64,000 nt of DNA from assembly GCF_027595985.1 (NCBI RefSeq), contig NC_073313.1:217188066-217252065 (forward strand). The letters run 5' to 3'. Position numbers and translations under genes: made by a program. Within the stretch, counting starts at the first letter, position 1; each line of letters starts with the position of its first letter. This DNA is from Sorex araneus (Eukaryota > Chordata > Mammalia > Eulipotyphla > Soricidae). Under the pieces are notes generated by a model. It had not been told where the DNA came from. It saw only the letters and a list, made by a program, of their open reading frames with translations, and searched no databases. Positions 46,076 through 57,427 of this stretch are shown piece after piece.

Positions 46076-46819
46076 TATAGTCAGAAATGAAGAATCCATT
46101 TCAGCCTCGCTGAATGGTGCTTGTCTGTGTCTCATGAAACTTCCTTATAATACCACGAAGATGTTTACTCTCGAATCCTCAGGTCCTATTTATATTATTT
46201 TAATTCCATTGCAGAGGTACTGTAATGGAATAATCAAAATGTTTGGCAACTTTCTGCTCATTTTCTTATCCCTCAAAATCTAGAAGGATCCTCTGGAATT
46301 AAGAAAGCAAAACAAACTAATTTGAGGCTTGAAGTTTAGAAGAGGTGATAAAGTCTCTCTGAAAGAAATCATCTAGTTAAGATTTTTGTCATTGGTTGGG
46401 ATAAGACAAAGTCTCACTAATACCTTTGTGGTGATGAGGACCCTGTATGAACTTCTCGGGAAATATTGCAGAGTGGGGTCTCCTCACCCTCAGTTACTTT
46501 TCTCCTCATGATGTTGCTACACATCTCATCCCTGATGGTGGTTCTGCAACATTTCCTGTTCACGCAGTGTATGCACATTGTATGTTCCTCAACCACATGT
46601 ACCCTCCAATCTCCCTCATTAATGTGCCTGAGTTTTCTTGCAAAACAACTAAATGTGTATTGGCTGTTATATTAACCTATCTCTACTCATCTTAAAACTA
46701 ACCTGCCACTTCTTCTCTGTGAAACTTGCTCTATGCCATGTGATGCTTAGACCTCATTCCCGACTTAATGATTTTTCCTGTTAATAAAGCCCCTTCTTAT
46801 TATTCAGTTGTTCCTGTGA
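46076..46819. other. Unassigned sequence with a polyadenylation motif
   Basis: AATAAA at 46783-46788 follows a pyrimidine-rich stretch, which could be another LTR relic. Two overlapping open frames at 46447-46695 have no motif. No gene is supported. Confidence 0.3.
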
Positions 46820-47410
46820 TTTTTGAATGACATATAAAAGTCTTTGCAGATGTGATTGAGGTTATAGACCTTAAAATAAGGAGACTATCCTGTGTGACCT
46901 GAGTGTAATAATATAAACTCAGTGTAATAATATGAGCCCTTTAAAGCAAAGAGAAAGCAAGGAGTCAGATGCATGTGGCATATGAGATGCTGTCGAAGGG
47001 GAAATTGGAGAAACATTAAGCATGAGAAGAATTCTGCATACTCTTCTAGGCTCTGGGATATAGGGGAACCCGTGCAAAGAGGAAAAGAGGTGTAAGAGTT
47101 AAAAAAGGTACCCAGCAGAAAGCCAGCAGGGAAATGTTGCTGAATTTCCTTCATAAGAAACTGGATCCTGCCAACCATCTGAATAACCTTGGAAAAAAAT
47201 TCTCCCTAGAGCCTTCCAAGAAGGCTTAGTTTGCTACATTTTTATTTTGGTACCTATGAAACTTGGAACTGAGAAATTAGTTGTGACAACCTGGAATTCT
47301 TTGTACAGAGTAAAAAGATTTTTGAGATAATAGATTTGTGTTATTTTAGCAGTTGTTTGTGTTTTTTAGGGCATCGTGAAAACTAGTTCTGTAGCATAGT
47401 ATAAAATGCA
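46820..47410 (+). mobile_element. MaLR/MLT1-type LTR relic
   Basis: AAAGTCTTTGCAGATGTGATTG, GGTTATAGACCTTAAAATAAGG and CTATCCTGTGTGACCTGAGTG, then much later GGAAAAAAATTCTCCCTAGAGCC and TAATAGATTTGTGTTATTTTAG, follow the MLT1 LTR order as I know it from other mammals. Old and decayed. Confidence 0.55.
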
Positions 47411-47754
47411 GTTTTTTTTATAGTAAATATCAATGAGATATTCTCAATTTATTGTCTCTTGTAACCACACTCAAATCATAGCATAGAGTATTATCAGATC
47501 TTTGGACAAATCTCTTGTGTGCATTCCCTGTTAAAACCCTATATGACTGGGAGGTAATTACTATAATGTATCAGTTAACATAAAATTATCTTTCCTGTTT
47601 TTGATTTTATTTAAAGGAATCATATATATGATTTTATGTCTAACTTGTTCCATTCATTCTATGAACGATTTTCTGTGTTTTACAGAGCAATTTTTTTAAA
47701 ATAGTGACTTAGTAATATGCATCTGCCTTACAGCCATTTAAAAATTGCTATTAG
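47411..47754. other. AT-rich sequence, no feature seen
   Basis: Nothing recognised. Confidence 0.4.
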
Positions 47755-47905
47755 GGATCAGAGAGATAGCTCAGTGGGCTAGAGTCTTTGCATGTAGAAA
47801 GTGTAGTTCAATCCCTGGCACCGCATAGTCCCTTGAACACAGCCAAGAGTGATACCCAAGCACTGACATGTGTAGCCCCTGGCTCACTCTGGGTGTGACT
47901 TAAAA
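47755..47905 (+). repeat. Type A SINE, diverged
   Basis: GGGATCAGAGAGATAGCTCAG, TAGTTCAATCCCTGGCACCGC and CTCTGGGTGTGACTTAAAA. Confidence 0.82.
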
Positions 47906-48097
47906 TTTTGTATTCATTTTATGAATATAGTATTTGTTTATTCTATTGTTATTTGTTTATTATGGTATTTGTTTATTCTACTATTATTCTACTATTGATA
48001 ATCTCCTCATTGGCCACTATCCAGAACTCACGGCTGCTTCTCCTGGAAGGGAGCATAAAATGAGACCCCCATAACCATGGTGATTAGAGGACACCCC

Positions 48098-48342
48098 AAA
48101 AGCCTCCGTCCCGGCAAGCTACCACGAGTATCCTGCCCACATAGCAGAGCCTGGCAAGCTACCCGTGGCATACTCGATATGCCAAAAACAGTAACAACGA
48201 TGGTCCTCATTCCCCTGATCCTGAAAGAACCCCCAATACGCTATCGGGCTACACTAGCACATGACAGGTACGAATGGAGACATTACTGGCACCCGCTTGA
48301 GCAAATCTATGAACAACAAATGACAGTGATACAGTGATACTG
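48098..48342 (+). repeat. Type B-long SINE body with atypical head
   Basis: CCGGCAAGCTACCACGAGTATCC, GATATGCCAAAAACAGTAAC, the long-form insert CTCATTCCCCTGATCCTG, and an ATGACAGTGATACAGTGAT tail are clear. Upstream, 48005-48097 is GC-richer and not the tRNA-like head, so this may be a further composite copy. Confidence 0.8.
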
Positions 48343-48539
48343 TTGATGCATATTTAGACTTTTAAATGAATTTTAAATTTTATAATGAGAATTTTTGTGG
48401 ATAGCTTTTTTGTGTATATATGTACCTCTTGTGTATATAGTGTCAAGGATGTGGAAATGCTGGGGTATATGATGAGTTTATCCTAAGTAGATATAGCCAA
48501 GCAGAATACACTTTTTATTCTATAAAACCTGGACTCTTG
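48343..48539. other. AT-rich spacer
   Basis: TA/TG-rich sequence with nothing recognised. Confidence 0.4.
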
Positions 48540-48712
48540 GGAACAGAGTGATAAAACAGTGGTAAGGCACTTGCCTTGTATGGGGCTAACCTGGTTTGAT
48601 CCCTGGTATCCCATGTAGCCCCATGAGCCTGCCAGAAATGATTCCAGTGTACAGATCCAGAAGAAAGTTCTGACACTGGCAGATGTGGCGCCCAAAAGCA
48701 AACTAAAAAATC
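48540..48712 (+). repeat. Type A SINE, diverged
   Basis: ACAGAGTGATAAAACAGTGG, CCTGGTTTGATCCCTGG and CAGATGTGGCGCCCAAAAGC with a distant A-tail. Confidence 0.83.
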
Positions 48713-48789
48713 TGAACTTAAAAAAAAACAGATAAAATTTAAAAAAAGAGTCAATTATCCAAATCAAGCAAAAAAGAGATCCAGATCCA

Positions 48790-50110
48790 GATGGTTACTA
48801 ACTTGTTATTTTATAATATTAGTTGGCCTTTATTTGGCAATGCAGTGTTTGCAATAAACTGTGCTAAACCATTTGCATATTTACACAGAAAAAAATTGAT
48901 TCCATAATTTATAGTAATTGGATGCTAATGGTTAAGATTAGATGATAGAGCTAATAGGATAAAATAAAGCTTCTAGAAGAAAATATAGAATACGATCATG
49001 CCCTAGGACTAGGCAAATATATCTTAAACAGGATAGAAAAAGGCTAATTCACAAAAGCAATCTAATTTTATGAAAAGGAAGAACTTTTGTTTGTTGAGGG
49101 ATAACATTGAGATATTAGCATATCTTCTAGTAGGAGAAGAAATTAAATGCACAGCGCTGACAGAAGACAAATAATTTGCATAGCTCTTAGAAATATGTAA
49201 TTAAAAGACAATAAAAAGTAGAAAAAAGTTTTGAGTGGGAATTTCACAGAAGTGGAAATCCTTAAGACCAGTAAGCATATAGCAAAGGCAGAAACATTAG
49301 TAACCAGTGTGATAACATCACAAGATGCCAGACATCAAAATTATTAAAATGTTAGATATCAACAACATAAATTACTTAAGGTGTAGCAACTGCCAACCTC
49401 AGTTGGTGGCCATCAAGTTGGTACAACCATTTTGAAGAATTGTCCCAGTTTATCTATCCAATTTATCAGTGTAGTGTTTTAACAAGTGCAGCATCTCCAG
49501 AGGACAAAAATAACCAGAAGTGGACTTAAATGAATTGTTTAAATTCTCTTATGGAAGGAATTCAGTTAGTGATTCAGTGGGGTACAAAAATAGTATGTGT
49601 ACCAAATTTGAGAGTTCTAGACACTTCCATATTTACTGCAACTATTTTTACAATATCCAAGAACTGGAAACAACCTAACTGTCCAAAAACTGATGAAAGG
49701 ACAAAATATATATGGTATATATTCACAATGGAATAAAGGGGCAACAATTCAGCAATAATAATAAAAAAAACCTCCTGCCCTTGCAACAACACAGATGGAC
49801 CTAGAGGTTAATATTCTTCATGAAATAACTCGGACAGCAATTACAAACAGTATGGTTTCACTCCGAAGCAGTACATGGTTAGAGGAACATGAACATAATA
49901 AGAATATAATAGACTAACTAGTGCTCAAGGGATGTAGTAGACTACATCGGTTAAGTAACACCAGAACATAAGAGGGAATGCGCGAATTTTATGGGAGTTA
50001 TATAAATCAGGAGAAAGGACATGTGCATGTTAACTTTCAATTATGTCTACTTGAAATCTATGTATAATTCTATGAAGCAATGGCTCCTCGATTAAAAAAT
50101 TGAAAACAAA
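48790..50110 (+). repeat. Old L1 (ORF2 3' part and 3' UTR)
   Basis: CTTCTAGAAGAAAATATAGAA, ATATGTAATTAAAAGACAATA, TTTACTGCAACTATTTTTACAATATCC, TCACAATGGAATAAAG and AACACAGATGGACCTAGAGG occur in L1 sense order. No frame survives. Confidence 0.75.
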
Positions 50111-50394
50111 AAAATAGTATGAGTGCAGTGAATTAAGGGACAGAGTGACTCTGTTTGAGAAAAATTTGGACACTTATAAGCAAAAATTTGGGGAAGTTAT
50201 GCAGCCATAGCTGTCTTTATAACAAGATTTACTCCTGGGAGAAGGCCAGTGAGTGTTTTTGTGAGTTGGAGCAGCAGCACTGGGAGCCTTACCTTCCCCC
50301 TCACCTGTTTTGTTCTTCTGTGCCTGCTGCTATAAATTACTCAGAAGGAGTTCTGTCTATATTGTTGTCAAGGTTGCTAATAAGAGGTATTTTA
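50111..50394. other. Unique sequence, no feature seen
   Basis: Nothing recognised. A 96-codon frame at 50155-50445 runs into the L1 tail and is not supported. Confidence 0.35.
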
Positions 50395-50495
50395 AAAAAT
50401 ATAATTTTTAATTTAATTAAAAAGCACACTTTACAAAGTTATTGATAGTTTTAGGTATATACTATTTCAACACATAGTCAAATCCCTGTTGCATA

Positions 50496-50649
50496 GGGGT
50501 CACACCCAGCGTTGCACAGGAATGACTCCTGGCTCATGCACTCAGGAATTACTCCTGGCGGTGCTCTGGGGACCATATGGGATGCTGGGAATCATGCAAA
50601 AGCTGCGTGCAAGCAAATGCCCTACCCGCTGTGCTATCACTCCAGCCCC
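50496..50649 (-). repeat. Type A SINE
   Basis: GGGGTCACACCCAGCGTTGC to GCTATCACTCCAGCCCC. About 20 bp around the B box is missing (GGGAATCATGCAAAAGC). Confidence 0.92.
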
Positions 50650-50765
50650 AAGAAACCGATGTTTGACTATTGAAATGTTGCTTGCTAATTTGTCTTTGCT
50701 CATTATTTCTTTTTGTTTTGCTTCCATAGAGTTGTCCTGTTGCTGCTGTAGTTTTGACTGCTGCC

Positions 50766-50878
50766 TATAGTGCTCAGCCCTTACTTCTGGACTCAGTTCA
50801 GGGATCACTGCAGCCAAGGCCCAGGGTGGTCGAGTATTGTACTTGGATCAGCTGACTGCAGTATCACCCTGACCCCAA
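50766..50878 (-). repeat. Type A SINE fragment
   Basis: GCTCAGCCCTTACTTCTGG, TTCAGGGATCACTGC and CAGTATCACCCTGACCCC. An old copy. Confidence 0.65.
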
Positions 50879-51008
50879 GATAGAATATTTATAGTATAAA
50901 GTAGACTTGAGAACTCCCAACTGTTAGGCATAGTTTATATTATGGTCCTTAGTAAATGCCTTGGTTATTTTGATTTGTTTTCTATATACCCATCTAATAG
51001 CCTAGTTG

Positions 51009-51373
51009 TCCCTCTTGGAGAACCTGACAAGCTACCAAGAATTTATTACCCACACAGGAGAGCCTGGCAAGCTCTCCGTGGCGTATTCATATTGCAAATA
51101 CAGTAACAGATATATACATACCTCTCAGAGAGCCTGTCAAGTTACTGAGAGTATCCCGCCTGCACGGCAGAGCCTGGCAAGCCACCCATGGTGTATTCGA
51201 TATGCCAAAAACAGTAACGACAGGTCTCATTCCCCTGAACCTGAAAAAGCCTCCAATTTTTGGGAAAGACAAGTAAGGAGAGGCTGCTAAAATCTCAGGG
51301 CTGGGAGGAATAGAGACGTTACTGGTTCCTGCTCGAGTAAATTGATGAACAACGGGATGACAGTGATACAGTG
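51009..51373 (+). repeat. Type B body fragment followed by type B-long body
   Basis: 51009-51107 is a first half-body (CTCTTGGAGAACCTGACAAGC to CAAATACAGTAACAG). 51121-51373 restarts the same body (CTCAGAGAGCCTGTCAAG), adds the long-form insert (CTCATTCCCCTGAACCTG ... CTAAAATCTCAGGGCTGGG) and ends in GATGACAGTGATACAGTG. It is a partial tandem duplication with no tRNA-like head. Confidence 0.85.
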
Positions 51374-52602
51374 ATACTATTTCAACACCAATTCCACCAC
51401 CAGAGTCAAATTCCTTTATCAGTTTTCCCGTACTTCAACCTCCCCACCCCGCCTGTCACTTTGTCAGGTTCATTACAAAGTTTGGAGTTTGCAGCTTATA
51501 TCTCTTGTTTTCAGTATTGTTGGGTCTATGCTTTGGGTATTTAGCTATATCACTCTCCTACATCACCAGTGTGACATAAGTCCCAATCCCTGTTCCCACA
51601 TTACTTCCCTTTCTCATCTTCTTCCTTCCCCACTTGATTTCTTTCATTCTCCCTAAGTTCTTCTCCCTAAGTTCAAGGGTGATCTAAGCATCCCACTTGT
51701 ACTATATTTCATTTCATTGTTCAGTTATTTATACACTGCAGAAAAGCAAAATTATACTGTGTCTGTCTTTTTTTTCCTGGTTTACTTCACTCAATATAGC
51801 TTCCAGTTTCAACCATCAAATTGCATGATTTTATCATTCATCGCAGCTGTATAGTATTCCATTATGTCGATATAAAACATCTTCATAATTCATTCATCTT
51901 TTTTTGGTGCCTTGGTTTATTCTTAGCTATTGCACTAAGTGCTACAATTTATAATGATGTGCATACATCCAGTTTTGAATGAATGTTTTTAACTCCTGAG
52001 GGTAGATGCCCAAAAGTGGAATTGCTGGGTCATGTGGCAGTTCAATTCTAAGTTCACTGAGGACTCTTCATACTGTTTTCTACAGGGAGTGAACCAAAAA
52101 AGCTTCCCACCAACTCTCAGTGTATGAGAGTTCCTTTTCCACCACATCCCTGCCAACACAGATTGCTCCTACTATTTTTTGATATTTTCCATCCTCACTG
52201 GTGATAAATGATATCTTGTTGTCTTGATTTGGATTTCCCTAATGATAAATGATTCTAAGCACTCCTCCATGTGACTCTTGGCCAGTCACCTGTCTTCCTC
52301 TGAGAAGTGTCTATTCATTTCCTCTTCCCATTTTTTGATAGGGCTTTTGAAATTTTTTTGTTGAGTGCTTTATATATCCTTAATTAATCCTTAATCCGAT
52401 GTGTTGAGTGCAAATATTTTTTCCCATTCTACTAACTGTCCTTTAGTTTTAGTCTATGTTCTTTTTCCATCTAGAAGCTATTTAATTTTATATAGTCTCA
52501 ATTGTTGATTTTTGATTTGGTTGCTTTTTTCAGTAGTATTAGGTCATTAAAGACACCTTTTCAGTCCAAATCATTATGGCTATATTTCCTGAACGTATTT
52601 TA

Positions 52603-55600
52603 TTTTATTTTATTTTTTTTATTTATTTTTAAATTTATTTATATTTAATTAGAGAATCACCGTGAGGGTACAGTTACAGATTTATACACTTTTGTGCTTA
52701 TACTTCCCTCATACAAAGTTCGGGAACCCATGCCTTCACCAGTGCCCATTCTCCACCACCAGTAAACCCAGCCTCCCTCCCATCCTCCCCAATCCCATCT
52801 CCCCCCACCCCACCCTGCCACTGTGGCAGGGCATTCCCTTCTGTTCTCTCTCTCTAATTAGCTGTTGTGGTTTGCAATAAAGGTGTTGAGTGGCCGCTGT
52901 GCTCAGTCTCTAGCCCTCATTCAGCCCGCAACTCCCTTCCCCCACATGGCCTTCGACTACAATGTAGTTGGTGATCGCTTCTCTGAGTTGCCCTTTCCCC
53001 GGAACGTGAGGCCAGCCTCGAAGCCATGGAGTCAACCTCCTGGTACTTATTTCTACAGTTCTTGGGTGTTAGTCTCCCACTCTGTTATTCTATATACCAT
53101 AGATGAGTGCAATCTTTCTATGTCTGTCTCTCTCTTTCTGACTCATTTCACTCAGCATGAAACTTTTCATGCCCATCCACTTAACTACAAAATTCTTTTT
53201 TTTTTATTTTTAAATTTATTTATTTTTAATTAGAGAATCACCGTGAGGGTACAGTTACAGATTTATACACTTTTGTGCTTATACTTCCCTCATACAAAGT
53301 TTGGGAACCCATCCCTTCACCAGTGCCCATTCTCCACCACCCGTAAACCCAGTGTCCCTCCCACCCTCCCCAATCCCATCTCCCCCCCACCCCACCCTGC
53401 CACTGTGGCAAGGCATTCCCTTCTGTTTTCTCTCTCTAATTAGCTGTTGTGGTTTGCAATAAAGGTGTTGAGTGGCCGCTGTGCTCAGTCTCTAGCCCTC
53501 ATTCAGCCCGCAACTCCCTTCCCCCACATGGCCTTCGACTACAATGTAGTTGGTGATCGCTTCTCTGAGTTGCCCTTTCCCCGGAACGTGAGGCCAGCCT
53601 CGAAGCCATGGAGTCAACCTCCTGGTACTTATTTCTACAGTTCTTGGGTGTTAGTCTCCCACTCTGTTATTCTATATACCATAGATGAGTGCAATCTTTC
53701 TATGTCTGTCTTTCTCTTTCTGACTCATTTCACTCAGCATGAAACTTTTCATGCCCATCCACTTGACTACAAAATTCTTGACCTCCTTTTTTCTAACAGC
53801 TGCATAGTATTCCATTGTATAGATGTACCAAAGTTTCCTCAACCAGTCATCCGTTCTGGGGCATTCGGGTTTTTTCCAGGTTCTGGCTATTGTAAACAGT
53901 GCTGCGATGAACATACATGTGCAGATGTTGTTTCGATTGTACTTTTTTGCCTCTCTGGGATATATTCCCAGCAGTGGTATTGCTGGGTCAAATGGGAATT
54001 CAATATCTAATTTTTTGAGAATCGTCCAAATTGTTTTCCAGAAGGGCTGAACCAGTCGGCATTCCCACCAGCAGTGAAGAAGGGTCCCTTTCTCCCCACA
54101 TCCTCTCCAACAGCGGTTGCTTTTGTTCTTTTGGATGTGTGCTAGTCTCTGTGGTGTGAGGTGGTATCTCAAAGTTGTTTTGATCTGCATCTCTCTGATG
54201 ATTAGTGATGCAGAGCACTTTTTCATGTGCCTTTTGGCCATTCGTATTTCTTCCTTGGTAAAGTTTCTGTTCATTTCTTCGCCCCATTTTTTGATGGGGT
54301 TGGATGTTTTCTTCTATAACTACAAAATTCTTGACCTCCTTTTTTCTAACAGCTGCATAGTATTCCATTGTATAGATGTACCAAAGTTTCCTCAACCAGT
54401 CATCCGTTCTGGGGCATTCGGGTTTTTTCCAGATTCTGGCTATTGTAAACAGTGCTGCGATGAACATACATGTGCAGATGTTGTTTCGATTGTACTTTTT
54501 TGCCTCTCTGGGATATATTCCCAGCAGTGGTATTGCTGGGTCAAATGGGAATTCAATATCTAATTTTTTGAGAATCGTCCAAATTGTTTTCCAGAAGGGC
54601 TGAACCAGTCGGCATTCCCACCAGCAGTGAAGAAGGGTCCCTTTCTCCCCACATCCTCTCCAACAGCGGTTGCTTTTGTTCTTTTGGATGTGTGCTAGTC
54701 TCTGTGGTGTGAGGTGGTACCTCATGGTTGTTTTGATCTGCATTTCTCTGATGATTAGTGATGCAGAGCACTTTTTCATGTGCCTTTTGGCCATTCGTAT
54801 TTCTTCCTTGGTAAAGTTTCTGTTCATTTCTTCGCCCCATTTTTTGATGGGGTTGGATGTTTTCTTCTTGTAGAGTTCAACCAGTGCTTTATATACCATT
54901 GATATCAACCCCTTATCTGATGGGTATTGTGTAAATATCCTTTCCCATTCTGTGGATAGTCTTTGGATTCTGGTCACTGTATCTTTTGCGGTGCAGAAGC
55001 TTTTTAGTTTAATGTAGTCCCATTTGTTGATCTCTGTTTTTACTAGATTGCTTAGTTCCGTGTCACCTTTGAAGATACCTTTATCTTCAATATCGTGGAG
55101 GGTTTTGCCGACCTTGTCTTCAATGTACATTATGGTTTGTGGTCTAATGTTGAGGTCTTTAATCCATTTTGATCTGACTTTTGTGCATGGTGTCAGGTCA
55201 AGGTCTAAACCCATTTTTTTGCATGTGGTTGTCCAGTTGTGCCAGCAGCATTTCTTAAAGAGGCTTTCCTTGCTCCACTTCACATCTCTTGCTCCCTTAT
55301 CAAAGATTAGATGATCATACATTTGGGGTTGTGTGTAGGGATATTCCACCCTGTTCCATTGGTCTACGGCTCTGCCTTTGTTCCAGTACCATGCTGTTTT
55401 AATTGTTACTGCTTTGTAGTAAAGTTTGAGGTTGGGGAGGGTGATGCCTCCCATCATCTTTTTCCCAAGAATTGTTTTAGCTATACTTGGACGTTTGTTA
55501 TTCCATATGAATTTTAGGATTGCTTGATCCATTTCTTTGAAGAATGTCATGGGTATACTTATAGGGATCGCATTGAATCTGTATAATGCTTTAGGGAGTA

Positions 55601-56393
55601 TTGCCATTTTGACAACATTGATTCTCCCTATCCACGAGCAGGGTATATGTTTCCATTTCCTCATGTCCTCTTTGATTTCATGGAGTAGCGTTTTGTAGTT
55701 TTCTTTGTAAAGGTCTTTTACTTCCTTGGTTAAGCTGATTCTGAGGTACTTGATTTTCTGGGACACGATTGTGAATGGGATTGCTCTTTTCATGTCCCTT
55801 TCCTCTGCCTCATTGTTTGCATATATGAAGGCCATGGATTTTTGGGTATTGATTTTGTAGCCTGCAACTTTACTGTATAAGTCTATTGTTTCTAAGAGTT
55901 TCTTAGTAGAGGTTTTAGGCTTCTCTAGATATAGTATCATGTCGTCTGCAAATAGTGAGAGTTTGATTTCTTCCTTTCCTATCTGGATGCCCTTAATCTC
56001 TTTTTCTTGTCTAATAGCTATCGCAAGTACTTCCAGTACTATATTGAAGAGGAGTGGTGAGAGTGGGCATCCTTGTCTTGTGCCTGATCTCAGAGGAAAG
56101 GCCCTTAGTTTTTCCCCGTTGAGGATAATGCTTGCCGTAGGCTTGTGATAGATGGCTTCGACTATCTTGAGGAAAGTTCCTCCAAACCCCATTTTGGCGA
56201 GGGTTTTCATCATGGAAGGATGTTGGATCTTGTCAAATGCTTTCTCTGCATCTATTGATATGATCATATGGTTTTTGTCTTTACTTTTGTTGATATGCTG
56301 GATTATGTTGATTGATTTCCGAATGTTAAACCATCCTTGCATCCCTGGGATGAATCCCACTTGGTCGTGATGTATGATCTTTTTGATGAGTTG
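52603..56393 (-). mobile_element. Young 5'-truncated L1 (outer), split by a younger L1
   Basis: This L1 is flanked by a perfect 16-bp TSD, TCCTGAACGTATTTTA, at 52587-52602 and 56394-56409. On the minus strand it begins inside the reverse-transcriptase domain of ORF2, continues through ORF2 to the C-terminus, then a G-rich 3' UTR (about 52850-52730) and an A-rich tail with AATAAA-like motifs. The ORF2 frame is open for about 690 codons, so little decay has occurred. The endonuclease domain, N-terminal RT part, ORF1 and 5' UTR are missing, so it cannot move by itself. A 1.1-kb L1 insertion at 53198-54316 separates its last ORF2 codons and 3' UTR from the rest. Confidence 0.96.
53198..54316 (-). 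mobile_element. Youngest 5'-truncated L1, inserted inside the outer L1
   Basis: A 1119-bp L1 3' end in the same orientation as its host. The perfect 16-bp TSD TAACTACAAAATTCTT lies at 53182-53197 and 54317-54332. Both TSD copies have A where the inner element itself reads G (CTTGACTAC at 53763-53770), confirming that the flanks belong to the host L1. It carries the last about 200 ORF2 codons (54274-53672), including the C-terminal Cys-rich region ([18 protein letters not shown]), then the 3' UTR and an A-rich tail. One extra A sits at the 5' junction (54316). It differs from the host 3' end at only a few per cent of sites by eye. Confidence 0.97.
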
Positions 56394-56456
56394 TCCTGAA
56401 CGTATTTTATAGTTTCCTATCAGATCTCTAGGTATAAGTGGTGTTTTTATTTTCAA
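54000..56456 (-). pseudogene. Chimeric L1 ORF2 frame across three L1 generations
   Basis: L1 ORF2 protein is the endonuclease/reverse transcriptase of the retrotransposon. This 818-codon open frame is not a functional copy. Codons 1-16 (56456-56410) come from the oldest L1. Codons from about 17 to 708 are genuine ORF2 of the outer L1, including [29 protein letters not shown] and the catalytic F-A-D-D at residues 169-172 (55952-55941). After the junction at about 54332-54317 the frame enters the inner L1 out of register, so roughly the last 110 residues are a non-native reading that stops at 54000. The true ORF2 C-terminus of the outer L1 lies beyond the insertion. Confidence 0.93.
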
Positions 56457-56480
56457 TGAAATTTTGCAAAAATTTTACTA

Positions 56481-57416
56481 GTGCAGCTTTTTCTCTTAAA
56501 TACCCTTTAAAATTAATGATGTAATTTAAAATTACTACACAATTTAAATGTTTCTGCTTGTAGAGTTAACATTGTCCTTGCAAACCCTTACTTCCGATGT
56601 TTTAATTTCTAAGAAAATTCCAAAAGGAGGGCAATTTGCATTATAGATCTCTCTCTCTCTCTCTTTTTCTGTTCCTTGATAAAAGCCAGTTCTACTTTTA
56701 GAGAGTTCTTCATTCCATGTTTTCAAAGAACCAATTTAGTGATCAAGAGAGGGCTAGAAACAATGTCTGCAGATGCTACTACTAGGTTTTTTGCTCTTCA
56801 TCTTTATGATATTGGTAACACCATTGTTCTAATACCATCTTCATCATCACTTCTATATTATTATAGAAAATACTCCCAGAATTTTTAACATATAACTTCT
56901 TTGCACCAGTGTCCTTTTATTCTACGATATAGATTCTAATGCTTTTCTGTTGTTTTATATTGGCAAACGAAAGCAAACAACTTGATTGTTTTCAAAGCCT
57001 GTCTCATGCCTCATTAGGTACTGGGGGTGAGCAGACGGTGGCAGCATTACATGGCTCTGTAGAAACATCTGATTTATTTTTATGAGCAAGTTATAGTCTT
57101 TAAGACATGAGCACCAAAGTCACAAGTGGTGCCATATATATCATAAAAGTGAAAGATGTTTTTATTTATGTCATGAAATAACCCATGCAAGCAATTCTTT
57201 TGGAGGGAAAAACAATCACTTAGAATAAACCGAGTTTTAAAGAACCATGTTAATAGTTTTCTTTTCAAAATTTATGATTTGGTGGCCTTTAAAAATTTTA
57301 AAGCACAAAATTATCGGAATGTACATCTTAGAAGAGCATGAAAGTTTATTTTTTTTCTTGGCTAAAAGAATGATCTTCTTATCCTATTTTTATGGAAAAG
57401 CTTTTCATTTTAGAAC
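56481..57416. other. Unique AT-rich sequence
   Basis: About 900 bp with a short (CT)n at 56649-56664. No repeat family or gene recognised. Confidence 0.4.
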
Positions 57417-57427
57417 ATTGCACCTTT

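Larger units (their letters stand above)
50395..56480 (-). repeat. Old L1 3' half, split twice by later insertions
   Basis: Reverse L1 sequence is present at 50395-50473, 51389-52602 and 56410-56480. The middle part shows typical antisense ORF2 blocks (AGCTGTATAGTATTCCATTATG, GGAATTGCTGGGTCATGTGG, CTTCCCACCAACTCTCAGTG, CCTCTTCCCATTTTTTGATAGGG), all diverged and non-coding. The first gap (50474-51373) is a SINE-bearing insertion and the second (52603-56393) is a younger L1. This is the outermost and oldest layer of the nest. Confidence 0.85.

Noticed and set aside
53447-54010. 187-codon plus-strand open frame and its near-duplicate at 54117-54563
   Set aside because: They are antisense readings of L1 ORF2 and 3' UTR; the duplication reflects the two nested L1 copies, not a gene family.
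54317-54873. Simple tandem duplication as the explanation for the repeated L1 segments
   Set aside because: The 16-bp TSD, the A/G diagnostic base and the A-rich tail at 53198 fit a new L1 insertion; a tandem duplication would not place a tail at the junction.
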